From JBBDNV01 sp040877415 (GTDB taxonomy: Bacteria > Planctomycetota > Planctomycetia > Pirellulales > PALSA-1355), in contig JBBDNV010000102.1 in the NCBI GenBank assembly GCA_040877415.1, forward strand, positions 1 through 64,000: a stretch of 64,000 bases of DNA, given 5' to 3'. Shown here piece by piece: positions 16,263 through 25,868 of the stretch (its first letter is position 1; each line of letters begins with the position of its first letter). The translations under genes and the position numbers were made by a program. Under the pieces are notes generated by a model. That model was not told where the DNA came from and ran no database searches. It was given only the letters and a program-made list of their open reading frames with translations.

Positions 16263-18512
16263 ATGAAGTCTCACCTGTTGACCGCATTGCTCGTCGTCTC
16301 GCTGGCCACGACCCTTCGGGCCGACGAGAAAACAGCCCCTGAAAAACACCCCGCCTCCGACAAGGTCTACGGCGAGTGGCTCATCCGCGTGAAGCCGGAC
16401 CAGGTCGCCGCCTATAACGAGCTGATCGAACGCCAGGGCCTGCCCTTGTTTCGCGCCGCCGGCGGCCGCATGGTCGGTTGGTGGACCACGCTCGTCGGCG
16501 ACCTCTACGAGCAGGTGACGATCTGGGAATACGACAGCCTGGCCGCGTTTGAAAAGGCCGTGGCTTCGCTGGGCGGAAACGAGCGGTTCGCCGCATTCGC
16601 CAAACTGCGCGATCCGCTGCTGGCCGGCGAGGAAAGCCGCTTCCTCAGGCTCGCCGGCGGCGCACTTCCGCCCCGTTTGCCGGAGCCGGCGGCCACGATG
16701 GTTCACGAGCGCCATCGGGTCCCGCTCGAGCGCGCGGTCGGCTACCTCGACTTCATGAACACGTCGGGAGCAGGCACGCTCCGCAAACATGGCTTTCGCC
16801 CCATCGGCCCGCTGGTGGTCGAAGTCGGAACGTGGAGCGAGATCACCTATTTGTTTCCCTTTCAGAGCCTGACCCAGCGCGAACAACTGCGGGCCGCATT
16901 CGGAGCCCATCCCGATGCCCAGGCCTTTGGCGCCAAGCTCGGCGAGTTCGTCGAGGACGTGACGACGCGGGTACTAATCCCGGCCCCATTTGCCCAGCCG
17001 CAGGACAAGGTTTCCTGGAAGGCCATGACATCGCCGGTGCTGCCGCATTTGACCGAAGTCGTCCCCGGCGTGTGGGCGACCGGGTTCTCGGATCGGCACG
17101 GCTCGGCGAACTGCGGCTGGATTGCGTTGGCCGACCGCGTCGTGGTCGTCGACCTGCCGCGGGGCCTCGCGGCGGAGCGGTTTCTGGCCGAGGTGGCACG
17201 CATCGCCGGCAAATCGCCCCGCACGTTGGTGCTGACCAATCTGCGAGCCGGCGACGCCCAGATCGTGTCGCAGTTGATGCGACACGGAATCGAGACGCTC
17301 GTCACGACCGCGGCCATCGGCTCCGCGCTGGTGGAAAGCAAAGCGATTTCGGCCGACCGCCTCCAATCAATCTCGGCCACCACCGCCGTCGGCGACACTA
17401 GCGCCGCGATCGACGTGATCCCGCTCGATGGCATCGTCGGCCCCGGCGGCGCCGTTGTGCATTTGCCGCAAAGGCGCGTGTTGTTCGCCGGTCCGTTTGT
17501 GATCAACGGTCCTCACGCCGCGCTTGTAGGCTGCAACACAGCCCGGTGGGTCGCCGCGCTTGGGAAACTCAAGGCGCTGGCCGCCGATTGCGTGGTCCCC
17601 GGCTTCGGCTCGTGGGCCACTCCCGACCCCGTTTCCCGGCAAAGGCGCTATCTGGCCGAATTGCGCCGCCAGGTCGGCTTCGTCATCTCCCAGGGTCGGC
17701 CGAAGGAGCATCTGGCCGGCGAAGTGCGCGTGGGCGGCGAGTTTCTGGTCTGGGCGCCGTACGACGCGCCAACGCCCGACGACCTGGAACACGTCTATCG
17801 CGAAATGACCGTGCCCGCCGCGCCGTTTGAAGGCGCGGAGCCGAAACGCGCGGATGGCCCGCAGGCACTCGTGTTGTATGCCGACCAGCCGCACGAGCCG
17901 GGCTACATCACCGAGGGTCTCCCGCAAGTGTTCGAGGCCACCGGCGTCGCGGCCCATTTCACGGTCGACGTGCGGGCCCTGTCGCCGGAAAACCTCGCCA
18001 AGGTCGACCTGCTGGTGATTCTGCGCGACGGCCTGCAGCGTCCGCAAACGGGCGCCGACAAGGAGTACATGTGGATGACACAGGAGCAACAAGACGCCAT
18101 CGTGCGCTTCGTCCATGCAGGCGGCGCTTTTTTGAACCTGCACAACTCGATGGGACTCTACCCGCCCTCCGGCGGTTATCTCGAATTGGTCGGCGGCCGC
18201 TACATTGGTCACGGGCCACTGGAACGGTTCCGCGTCGAGGTCGTCGACCCGGACCATCCGATCACCCGCGGGGTGAGCAATTTCTCCGTCGCTGACGAGC
18301 AGCACACGCCTCCCTACGACAAGGACAAAGTCCATTTGTTGCTCGAAAACCGCTCGGACGACGGCACGGTGGCGGCGGCCGGTTGGGTCTACGAGCCGGG
18401 CAAGGGACGCCTGTGCCATCTCGCCAACGGCCACACCCGCGAAGCCTTGCAGCACCCGATGTACCAGCGACTATTGCGCAACGCCGTCGCCTGGTGCCTG
18501 CGGCACGAGTAG
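16263..18512 (+). CDS. Secreted NIPSNAP - degenerate MBL-fold - ThuA fusion protein
   Basis: After a signal peptide (MKSHLLTALLVVSLATTLRA) come two NIPSNAP-like ferredoxin-fold repeats (about residues 35-240), then a metallo-beta-lactamase-like domain (about 260-490), then a ThuA glutamine-amidotransferase-like domain (about 530-745; FVHAGGAFLNLHNSMG, VDPDHPITRGV). In the MBL part the usual HxHxDH metal motif reads TNLRAGD, so the two or three histidines are missing and zinc hydrolase activity is unlikely. GGGAG lies 7 nt before the ATG at 16263. ThuA proteins are linked to sugar (trehalose) use in other bacteria. The role here is unknown, but the next genes also concern sugars. Confidence 0.8.
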   Translation: MKSHLLTALLVVSLATTLRADEKTAPEKHPASDKVYGEWLIRVKPDQVAAYNELIERQGLPLFRAAGGRMVGWWTTLVGDLYEQVTIWEYDSLAAFEKAVASLGGNERFAAFAKLRDPLLAGEESRFLRLAGGALPPRLPEPAATMVHERHRVPLERAVGYLDFMNTSGAGTLRKHGFRPIGPLVVEVGTWSEITYLFPFQSLTQREQLRAAFGAHPDAQAFGAKLGEFVEDVTTRVLIPAPFAQPQDKVSWKAMTSPVLPHLTEVVPGVWATGFSDRHGSANCGWIALADRVVVVDLPRGLAAERFLAEVARIAGKSPRTLVLTNLRAGDAQIVSQLMRHGIETLVTTAAIGSALVESKAISADRLQSISATTAVGDTSAAIDVIPLDGIVGPGGAVVHLPQRRVLFAGPFVINGPHAALVGCNTARWVAALGKLKALAADCVVPGFGSWATPDPVSRQRRYLAELRRQVGFVISQGRPKEHLAGEVRVGGEFLVWAPYDAPTPDDLEHVYREMTVPAAPFEGAEPKRADGPQALVLYADQPHEPGYITEGLPQVFEATGVAAHFTVDVRALSPENLAKVDLLVILRDGLQRPQTGADKEYMWMTQEQQDAIVRFVHAGGAFLNLHNSMGLYPPSGGYLELVGGRYIGHGPLERFRVEVVDPDHPITRGVSNFSVADEQHTPPYDKDKVHLLLENRSDDGTVAAAGWVYEPGKGRLCHLANGHTREALQHPMYQRLLRNAVAWCLRHE

Positions 18513-18540
18513 CCTGAACCATCCGGGCGCCGCTGGTGCT

Positions 18541-19299
18541 TTACGGCAACATGACTCGGCCGCCGCTGGCCACCAGCGTCTGCCCCATCATGAATCGCGA
18601 AGCCTCCGACAAGAGAAAATGCACCACGTCGGCGATCTCGTCCGCCTGGCCGATTCGTTTCATGGGCGTTTCCTCGATCAGCCGCGCCAACGTGTTCTCG
18701 TCCACGTCCTCGAGAATCTCGGTCTCGATCAATCCCGGCGCCACCGCGTTGATGCGAATGTTATAGGGAATGAGCGCCTCGGCCGCGCTTTTGGTAAACG
18801 CCACCACCCCCGCCTTGCTGGCCGCGTACGCGATTGCATGCGGCCGCGCGCGCAGGGCCGCGATCGACGATACGTTCACGATGCGTCCAAACTTCCGGGC
18901 GATCATCTGCTCTTTGACGGCCCAGGTGACGAGGTAGGTCCCCGTCAGATTCACCTCCAGCGTGCGCTTCCAATGGTCGAGCGTCGTGGCTTCGTGCCCA
19001 ACGTATTCAAAGATGCCCGCGTTGTTGACCAGCATCTCGATCGGGCCGAATTGATCGTTCACGCTGGCCACCATCGCCGCGACCGATCGCTCGTCGGCGA
19101 CGTCGGCCTCGACGATCATCGCTTGCCCGCCGGCGCTCTCCACCAGCCTGGCCGTTTCGCGGGCATCGTCCTGGCGGGCACGATAGTTGATCGCCACGCG
19201 GGCGCCCGCTTGTGCCATCCGCCGGCAGCAGGCACGGCCGATGCCGCGCGAGCCGCCCGTCACCAAGACCGTCCGATTCTCAAAGTCCGCTTCGGTCAT
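18541..19299 (-). CDS. SDR-family oxidoreductase (FabG-like)
   Basis: An NAD(P)-dependent short-chain dehydrogenase of 252 residues. The cofactor motif is TGGSRGIG, NNAG is intact, and the catalytic Ser-Tyr-Lys is seen in VNVSSIAALRARPHAIAYAASKAG. The frame is open to 19560, but GGAGG lies 6 nt before the Met at 19299 and the Rossmann fold begins right after it, so 19299 is the start. Closest in style to 3-oxoacyl-ACP reductase or glucose-1-dehydrogenase SDRs; the substrate cannot be told. It is convergent with the ThuA fusion gene. Confidence 0.9.
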   Translation of the reverse strand: MTEADFENRTVLVTGGSRGIGRACCRRMAQAGARVAINYRARQDDARETARLVESAGGQAMIVEADVADERSVAAMVASVNDQFGPIEMLVNNAGIFEYVGHEATTLDHWKRTLEVNLTGTYLVTWAVKEQMIARKFGRIVNVSSIAALRARPHAIAYAASKAGVVAFTKSAAEALIPYNIRINAVAPGLIETEILEDVDENTLARLIEETPMKRIGQADEIADVVHFLLSEASRFMMGQTLVASGGRVMLP

Positions 19300-19424
19300 C
19301 GGAACCTCCGAGCGTGGCAACCGTTCCACTGGCGAGTTTTCAGGTCGTCGCACACGGCGGCTATTTTGGTGCCCGGCGGCAACGTTGTCGAGTATAATGT
19401 GACCCAACTGATGGAATTCCCTCC

Positions 19425-22400
19425 ATGCGAACTCACCTGTTGGCAGTCGGCGTCGCTGCGAGCAGCATGTTTCTCGCCGCGGCGATGTGTCGCGCCGACG
19501 ACGCCCCGAAATCCGCAGCCAAGCGGCCCTTCGGCATTCAAGAGCGCACGCCCTGGACAACGTCCAAGATTCGCGGAGCGCCCGACCCCCCGGCTCCCTA
19601 TCGCACCGAGCGGGTTTTCGAAAAGCTCAAGTTCGCCGAGCCGTTGGACCTGGCCAGTGCTCGGGGAACCGATCGCCTGTTCGTCGCCGAGCGCTATGGA
19701 AAGATTTACTCGTTTCCCAACGACCCGCGCGTCGAACGGGCCGAATTGTTTATCGATCTCGGCAAAGTCATCTATGGGCTGGCCTTTCATCCCAAGTTTT
19801 CCGAAAACGGCTACGTCTACGTCACGTACCTCGTCGATCATAAGAAAGAGCTGCCCGATGGCACGCGCGTCTCCCGTTTTCAAGTCCGCCGCGACAACCC
19901 GTTGCATTGCGATCCCGGCACCGAGCAACTTCTCTTGACCTGGCCGTCCGGCGGTCACAACGGCGGCTGCCTGCAATTTGGTCCCGATGGCTGCCTCTAC
20001 ATCGCCACCGGCGACTCCGGTGAGATCGCCGACCCGAATGAAGCCGGGCAAGACCTCTCCAGCCTGCCCGGCTCGATCCTGCGAATCGACGTCGATCGCC
20101 GCGACGCGGACAAAGCGTACGCCATTCCCGCCGACAATCCGTTCGTGGGCGTCGCGGGCGCGCGGACCGAGATCTGGGCCTTCGGGCTGCGGCAGCCCTG
20201 GAAGATGAGCTTCGATCGACAAACCGGCGATCTGTGGACCGGCAACGTCGGCCAGGACCTGTGGGAAATGATCTACCGCATTGAGCGCGGGGGCAACTAC
20301 GGCTGGAGCATCACCGAAGGCAGCCACCCGTTTCGCCCCGAGCGCAAGCGCGGACCCGGCCCGATCATTCCCCCGATCGTCGAGCACGATCATGCCAACT
20401 TTCGGTCGATCACCGGAGGATTCGTCTACCGCGGCCGGCGGCTGCCGGAATTGATCGGCGCTTACATCTACGGCGACTACGATACCGGCCGCATCTGGAT
20501 GCTGCGCTACGACCGCGAACACAACGAGGTGACCGAAAACAAGGAGCTCGTCGACTCGAGCCTCCGCCTGGTGGGATTCGCCGAAGACGGCGCCGGCGAG
20601 CTCTTCCTGTTGGACCACATGAGCGGCCAGATCAGCCGGCTTGTGCCCAATCCGGCCAGATCGACGGGCGACTTCCCGCGCACCCTGGGCGCGACCGGCC
20701 TGTTCGCATCGGTCGCGGACCACATGCCGGCCCCGGGCCTGATTCCCTATTCGGTCATCGCTCCGCAGTGGTGCGATGGCGCGGCGAAGGACCGCTACCT
20801 GGGCATTCCGGGCGACGCGCGAATCGAGTTCGAAACCCTCACCTACCCGCAGCCCGCCCCGGGCGCCCCGCCCGGCTGGAAGTTTCCGGACGGCACCGTA
20901 CTCGTCGAAACGCTTTCGCTCGAAATGGAAAAAGGCAATCCCAAGAGCCGCCGCCGGCTGGAGACGAGAATTCTGCACCACGAGCGCCTGGCCGGGGGCG
21001 AAGACGTCGGCGATCAGTACTGGCAGGGCTACACCTACTTGTGGAACGACCAGCAAACCGACGCCGTGCTGCTCGAAGACCCCAAAGGGCTCGACCGCAC
21101 ATACACCATCCGCGATTCCGACGCGCCCGGCGGCCGGCGGCAGCAGACCTGGCATTTCCCCAGCCGCACCGAATGCGCCGTCTGCCACAACATGGCGGCC
21201 AAGTACGTGCTAGGCGTGCAAACGCTGCAAATGAACCAGGATCACAACTACGGCGGCACGGTTGCCAACCAGCTGGGCACGCTCGCGCATCTGAACATCT
21301 TCGCTAAACCGCTGCCCGCGCCTCCCGAAGAATTGTCGCGGCTGGTAGATTACCGCGCCCAGCGCGAGGATCTCGCCCGCCGGGCCCGCTCGTATCTGCA
21401 CGCCAACTGCTCGCACTGTCATCGCAAGTGGGGCGGCGGCAACGCCGATTTCCAGTTGCTAGCCACGCTCGACGTGTCCGAGATGGGAACCGTCGGCGTC
21501 CGTCCGGGACAGGGAACCTTCAACATCCCGCACGCGCGCAATTTGGCGCCCGGCGATCCGTATCGGTCCGTCCTGTTTTACCGCATGGCCCAGGTTGGCA
21601 CCGGCCGGATGCCGCGCATCGGGTCCACCGTCATTGACGAGCGCGGCCTGCGGCTGGTTCACGACTGGATCCAGCAGTTGCCCGTCGCCGACCTGGCAGA
21701 AGCCGCGGCCGTGGCCGGCGCTCGCGCCGAAGCCGTTTCGAGCTTGCAGCAACTGGCCGGCGAAGCCGCCTCGCCCGACCAGCGCGCCCGGGCGATCGAA
21801 CGCCTGTTGGCGTCGACCAGCGCCGCCGTCCAATTGGCGCAGTCGGTGGCCGAGAAGTCGTTGCCCGAACCGGTCCGGGACGAGGTGATTGCCAAGGCGA
21901 CGAGCGGTCCCGTTTCCGAAGTCCGCGATCTGTTCGAGCGATTTCTTCCCGAGGAGCAACGCACCAGGCGGCTCGGCGCCGTGATCGATCCCGCCGAGAT
22001 TCTCGCGCTGGGCGGCAATGTCGAAGCCGGCCGCAAGATCTTCTTCGAGGCCGAAGGCGTGCGCTGCCGCAACTGTCACCAGATCCGCGACACGGGCACC
22101 CCGCTCGGCCCGGACCTGAGCGAAATCGGCAAACAGAACACTCCGGCCCAATTGCTCGAAGCGATGCTCGATCCGTCCAAGAAGATCGACCCCAAGTACC
22201 TGGTCTACGTCGTCGAAACCGACGCCGGCCGGATTCACACCGGGCTGCTGGTCGAAAAAAGTGCGGACGCGATCGTGCTCAAGGACGAGAAGAACGAGTT
22301 GATTCGCATCCCCGCCGGCGAAGTCGCGCTTCTGGTCGCGCAGCAGAAATCCCTGATGCCCGATCTGTTGCTCCGCGACATGACCGCCCGCGAAGTTGTC

Positions 22401-22433
22401 GACTTGACGGCTTTTCTGCATTCGCTCAAATAG
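19425..22433 (+). CDS. Glucose/sorbosone-dehydrogenase-type protein fused to multihaem cytochrome c
   Basis: A secreted oxidoreductase of 1002 residues with an N-terminal signal peptide. Residues 60-420 form a PQQ-type sugar dehydrogenase beta-propeller (HPKFSENGYVYVTY, GGHNGGCLQFGPDGCLYIATG, NYGWSITEG). A linker module is followed by three haem sites: CAVCH (about residue 583), CSHCH (about 661) and CRNCH (about 880). The last is in the planctomycete haem domain with PLGPDLSEIG. The middle module matches the first half of the 439-2157 protein, including the W-N-D-x-Q-(S/T)-D-A motif. Likely oxidises a sugar or related alcohol in the periplasm and passes electrons through its own haems; the substrate is unknown. 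Confidence 0.85.
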   Translation: MRTHLLAVGVAASSMFLAAAMCRADDAPKSAAKRPFGIQERTPWTTSKIRGAPDPPAPYRTERVFEKLKFAEPLDLASARGTDRLFVAERYGKIYSFPNDPRVERAELFIDLGKVIYGLAFHPKFSENGYVYVTYLVDHKKELPDGTRVSRFQVRRDNPLHCDPGTEQLLLTWPSGGHNGGCLQFGPDGCLYIATGDSGEIADPNEAGQDLSSLPGSILRIDVDRRDADKAYAIPADNPFVGVAGARTEIWAFGLRQPWKMSFDRQTGDLWTGNVGQDLWEMIYRIERGGNYGWSITEGSHPFRPERKRGPGPIIPPIVEHDHANFRSITGGFVYRGRRLPELIGAYIYGDYDTGRIWMLRYDREHNEVTENKELVDSSLRLVGFAEDGAGELFLLDHMSGQISRLVPNPARSTGDFPRTLGATGLFASVADHMPAPGLIPYSVIAPQWCDGAAKDRYLGIPGDARIEFETLTYPQPAPGAPPGWKFPDGTVLVETLSLEMEKGNPKSRRRLETRILHHERLAGGEDVGDQYWQGYTYLWNDQQTDAVLLEDPKGLDRTYTIRDSDAPGGRRQQTWHFPSRTECAVCHNMAAKYVLGVQTLQMNQDHNYGGTVANQLGTLAHLNIFAKPLPAPPEELSRLVDYRAQREDLARRARSYLHANCSHCHRKWGGGNADFQLLATLDVSEMGTVGVRPGQGTFNIPHARNLAPGDPYRSVLFYRMAQVGTGRMPRIGSTVIDERGLRLVHDWIQQLPVADLAEAAAVAGARAEAVSSLQQLAGEAASPDQRARAIERLLASTSAAVQLAQSVAEKSLPEPVRDEVIAKATSGPVSEVRDLFERFLPEEQRTRRLGAVIDPAEILALGGNVEAGRKIFFEAEGVRCRNCHQIRDTGTPLGPDLSEIGKQNTPAQLLEAMLDPSKKIDPKYLVYVVETDAGRIHTGLLVEKSADAIVLKDEKNELIRIPAGEVALLVAQQKSLMPDLLLRDMTAREVVDLTAFLHSLK

Positions 22434-22575
22434 TCGTCGAGCGAACCATGCACCAGAACCTATCGCGTTTTATCGATGCGGCGCGAGAAAGGGATGGATG
22501 CATCCGTCGCGATCGTTGATCAGCAGTGTAGGACAGTACCAAAAGGTTCAATCAATAACCGAGAACGTTTCCGTG

Positions 22576-25137
22576 GTGAGAAAGCAAATACAAATGATCG
22601 GCTATTGTTTGCTGCTGCTGGCTGGATACGTCATAGCCGCTGAGCACCCTGACGAAGACTATTATGACCCCACACTGCCCAAAACCTCCAGCGAGATTCC
22701 GATTAAGCCATTTGTTGGCGAGCGTTACGAGACTGAAGTCCCCGACACGCTTGACCTGTCGTACCACGCCAGGGAGGCGCTAAATTTCCTCACCCGCTGC
22801 ATTGCTCCCGAGTCAAAAGATTTTTGCATCTTTCACCTGATGCATGGGCAGTTCAACCCCACCATTTTTGAGATCGGCCACGGCTCCAACCAAAACCAGA
22901 ATGCCAAATGGACGGAGTCTGTCATCTTGATGCGGGCGATGACCGGCAGCGATTGGAACACCGAGGGCGATCAGATGCTGATGAGCTCGCTCGTTCGCTT
23001 TACCGGCCCGGATGGACTGTTTTATGTTCCCGTGAAAGACCGCCCCTGGGCCTATATCGATCCGGTTACGCAAAAAATCGGCAAACCGTTCGCCGATGCC
23101 TTTGCCGAAGGCCGCCAATTGCGCGCTTTCGCCACTTGGTATCAACACGACAAGAACCCCATGTGGAAAGAGATCGCCGACCGCAAGGTCAAACGCCTGA
23201 ATGAGCTGGCAATCAAAAAAGACGACACACTGTACTTCAAGCTCGCGCGCGGTTATTCGCCCTGGTACGTAGAGACTGGCGAAGGCCCCGTGGCGGCGCT
23301 AGGCGATGTGGGCCAGGTTTTCGACAGCCTGACCGGTGATGCCGCCGCCAACATGATCTGCTGGATGCCTCAAGCCGCCGCGACCTGGTATGAGATCACA
23401 GGCAACCAGGAGGCGCTCAATCTGGCCCGCGGGCTGGCGCGTTATCTATACAAGGATGAAGTCTTCTTTGACCGCAAGACGCGCAAGTTTCATAACTACG
23501 GCACTTTTTTCACGCACTCGATGAACTCCATCTGTTCCTACGCGCTCGTTGCCGCGGACAAAGAGATGATCGACTGGGTGAAACTGGGGATGGATCAATT
23601 CCTCGAGCAGAACGACCCCGACCGCACCGGCATGATGATGATGCACGCCTGCGATTACGGCGACATGATGCAGGTGATGTGCATGCTCAGTCGCTCCGGC
23701 CATGGCGATTATTGGGAGGATCTCGACCGCTGGATTCGCAACGGATTTGATTGGCGCCAGGTCACGCGGGAAGATGTGGAGCGAATGAACAACCGGCCGA
23801 TCACTCGGATGGGCGATCCGAAGACGACCGCCACGCTGAGCAGTCTGGCTTACTGGGTGACGGGAGAGCTGCCGCTGAACAAACACTGGCCGCACCTTCT
23901 GCAGCCTGACGACGCCAACGAGCGGGTCCGCGGCGCCTGCGGCGGCGCCGGCTGCTGCCAGGGCAACCTGACCCGTGCCGCTTACCTGTGCTGGGACAGC
24001 ATCCTGGAAGCGAAGAGTGGCGATCAATTGAAAGTGAACCTGCTGCTCAATCGCGCCTCGCCCTGGGCCGACGTGAATAGCTGGATCCCCGTTGAAGGCA
24101 AAGCCGTTATCCACATGAAAAAGCCCATGAAACAAGTTTTGGTGCGAGTTCCCGAGTGGGTTGATAAAACACAGCTAGTCTGCAGAGTTGACGGCAAACC
24201 GATCCAATTGAATTGGGCCGAAAAGAATTACGTGAACGCGGGCCGGATGAAGGGCGGAGAAGAGATCTTGCTGGAATTCCCGATTCAAGAGATGACCAAG
24301 GAAACGCGGATGAAGGTCGCAGGGGGCAACAGGCTGGGGACGCTGAAGGTCGATTACCTGGCCGTTTCCAAAGTGGCCGACGATTTCACGGGCCGAGCCG
24401 CCGGCAAGCTGGATGCCCCCGGCGCCGGCAACAACACCGGCGCCAGCGGAATGACCTGGCGCTGGAATGCAGGCATGACTGCCCCCGCGCTCGACGGCCA
24501 AGGCGCGCTGGAGCTGCCCGTGACCGGCAACTGGAATCAATACATTGACACCGTCAGCATGCCGCCGTTCGTCCTCGGCGGTCAGGAAGCTACGTTTGTT
24601 GCGATTTTCCAGAAGAGCGGCGCCGGCGACGTGGCCATGGGCTTTATTCGCGACCTCACTTGGGATGGCGGCGAACGACCCAAAGGCCAGCGCCTATTCA
24701 AAATCAAGGACAATAAAATTTACATCAGCAACCTTTATGAATCCGACAAGAGCGACGAAGACACCGGCGTTGCGATTAAGCCCGACATGCTTCAAGGCCT
24801 CATGATCAAGAAGGACGCCAAAGGCCGCGTCACTTGGTTTTATCAGGATGGCGGCGAAAAGGATTCGGCGAGTGCCGCCTGGAAAAACATCACTCCAGAC
24901 TCCAGCTCGGCCGGAAATTTGGATGCGTTCAACATCGACCTGGGGCACATCGGCATTAACGGTCTGGGCGAGGGGACAAAAAAGAGCGCCGTCACGATGA
25001 AAGGCAACACCGTGATCGCGGTTTCCCAAAACATCATGGGCTATCCGATCGACAAACATGCGAAATATCGCAAGGACAAGGCGGGAATGAAAAAAGTCGT
25101 TCGATTTGCGACGGACGAGACCTTCATTTGGTATTGA
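22576..25137 (+). CDS. GH127/DUF1680-like secreted glycoside hydrolase with C-terminal beta-sandwich
   Basis: The catalytic part resembles beta-L-arabinofuranosidases of GH127, whose zinc site uses Glu and three Cys. Here the double cysteine is present (GAGCCQGNLTRA). The earlier E-x-C element appears as HAC in MMMMHACDYGDMM, so His replaces the usual Glu. The last 250 residues form a separate module (DDFTGRAAG ... IDTVSMPPFVLGG) that looks like a LamG-type jelly roll. The frame opens at 22498. I chose the GTG at 22576 because the basic VRKQIQ before the hydrophobic GYCLLLLAGYVIAA makes a proper signal peptide; the ATG at 22594 is the alternative. The 5' end is AT-richer than neighbouring genes. 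Confidence 0.7.
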   Translation: MRKQIQMIGYCLLLLAGYVIAAEHPDEDYYDPTLPKTSSEIPIKPFVGERYETEVPDTLDLSYHAREALNFLTRCIAPESKDFCIFHLMHGQFNPTIFEIGHGSNQNQNAKWTESVILMRAMTGSDWNTEGDQMLMSSLVRFTGPDGLFYVPVKDRPWAYIDPVTQKIGKPFADAFAEGRQLRAFATWYQHDKNPMWKEIADRKVKRLNELAIKKDDTLYFKLARGYSPWYVETGEGPVAALGDVGQVFDSLTGDAAANMICWMPQAAATWYEITGNQEALNLARGLARYLYKDEVFFDRKTRKFHNYGTFFTHSMNSICSYALVAADKEMIDWVKLGMDQFLEQNDPDRTGMMMMHACDYGDMMQVMCMLSRSGHGDYWEDLDRWIRNGFDWRQVTREDVERMNNRPITRMGDPKTTATLSSLAYWVTGELPLNKHWPHLLQPDDANERVRGACGGAGCCQGNLTRAAYLCWDSILEAKSGDQLKVNLLLNRASPWADVNSWIPVEGKAVIHMKKPMKQVLVRVPEWVDKTQLVCRVDGKPIQLNWAEKNYVNAGRMKGGEEILLEFPIQEMTKETRMKVAGGNRLGTLKVDYLAVSKVADDFTGRAAGKLDAPGAGNNTGASGMTWRWNAGMTAPALDGQGALELPVTGNWNQYIDTVSMPPFVLGGQEATFVAIFQKSGAGDVAMGFIRDLTWDGGERPKGQRLFKIKDNKIYISNLYESDKSDEDTGVAIKPDMLQGLMIKKDAKGRVTWFYQDGGEKDSASAAWKNITPDSSSAGNLDAFNIDLGHIGINGLGEGTKKSAVTMKGNTVIAVSQNIMGYPIDKHAKYRKDKAGMKKVVRFATDETFIWY

Positions 25138-25155
25138 ATAACTGTCGATTCGGGG

Positions 25156-25458
25156 ATGGTTGCCCAGATCGGATCACGTCTAAATAAAGCCTCGCCCGAC
25201 CCGTCGTGGCCCGAGACCCGGCCGCCAATCTTCGGCAATTCCGGTGAGCGCGCCACGGTGCTCGCGACGCTGGCTTTGCTGCCTAGAGCGGCAACGGGCG
25301 ACGTCTCGGCGAAAGTTGCCCGCGACAAGGGCGTCCAGTGGCTCGCCGAGACGAAGACCGACGACGACCCGCAGTCCGAGACGCCTAGCCCGGCACGGTG
25401 GGTCGTCAAGCTCGGTATTCGGCTCGGTGCGGCCATTTGGGCGAACTGCGTAAATTGA
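25156..25458 (+). pseudogene. Probable decayed fragment of a prenyltransferase/squalene-oxidase-repeat protein
   Basis: A 100-codon frame without a good start site. The part GDVSAKVARDKGVQWLAETK followed by DDDPQS resembles a repeat of planctomycete terpenoid-cyclase-fold proteins, but it covers only one repeat and the rest is gone. It could also be a chance frame. I base this on local resemblance only. Confidence 0.3.
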
Positions 25459-25770
25459 CCAATCGCCAAGTTGCCGACGTTGCAAATCTGTTTGTGGTAA
25501 CGCCGTTCTCGGATGGGCGCTTGCGCGAGCGAGCCGCAATCGCGTTTTGAGCTTCTGGTGCAACCGTGTGGAAGTATGGTTGACCTGATTGTAGGTTGCC
25601 GTGGAAAAAGACGAGAACAAACCACGGAACTACCTTCGTCTCTCACGTTGACAAGCGCAGTTATGCCTTCGCACAAGTGCAGCTCGTGAAAATGACGTGA
25701 AAATGGCAGTCGGTTTGACATCGACATGTTTGCATGTTTGCGCTCGCGCGCCGATTTGTTTGATCGCCAG
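25459..25770. other. Gene-free stretch
   Basis: No coding signal that I trust. The base composition drops toward AT near the promoter that follows. Confidence 0.4.
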
Positions 25771-25798
25771 TTGACAAACCAGCGCGAGCCTATATATT
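25771..25798 (+). promoter_or_regulatory. Strong sigma-70-type promoter
   Basis: Perfect TTGACA at 25771-25776 and TATATT at 25793-25798 (5 of 6), spaced by 16 bp. Transcription would begin near 25805, leaving a leader of about 170 nt before the gene at 25976. Confidence 0.5.
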
Positions 25799-25840
25799 GG
25801 GCCCGAAGTTAAGGATGGACTTTGTTCAGGTGCTGTGAGC

Positions 25841-25868
25841 CCGAACCTCTGAAGGACTGAGGTTCCGG
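25841..25868 (+). repeat. Hairpin in the leader after the promoter
   Basis: Arms CCGAACCTC and GAGGTTCCGG pair over 9 bp with one bulged base and a 9-nt loop. No T tract follows, so this is not a standard terminator. It lies in the predicted 5' leader of the 25976 gene. Confidence 0.4.

Noticed and set aside
17367..18455. A 362-codon minus-strand frame opposite the ThuA fusion gene
   Set aside because: No family resemblance and no start signal; shadow of the plus-strand gene.
19296..21188. A 630-codon minus-strand frame opposite the sugar-dehydrogenase fusion gene
   Set aside because: Antisense shadow produced by codon bias; the plus-strand frame has signal peptide, propeller motifs and haem sites.
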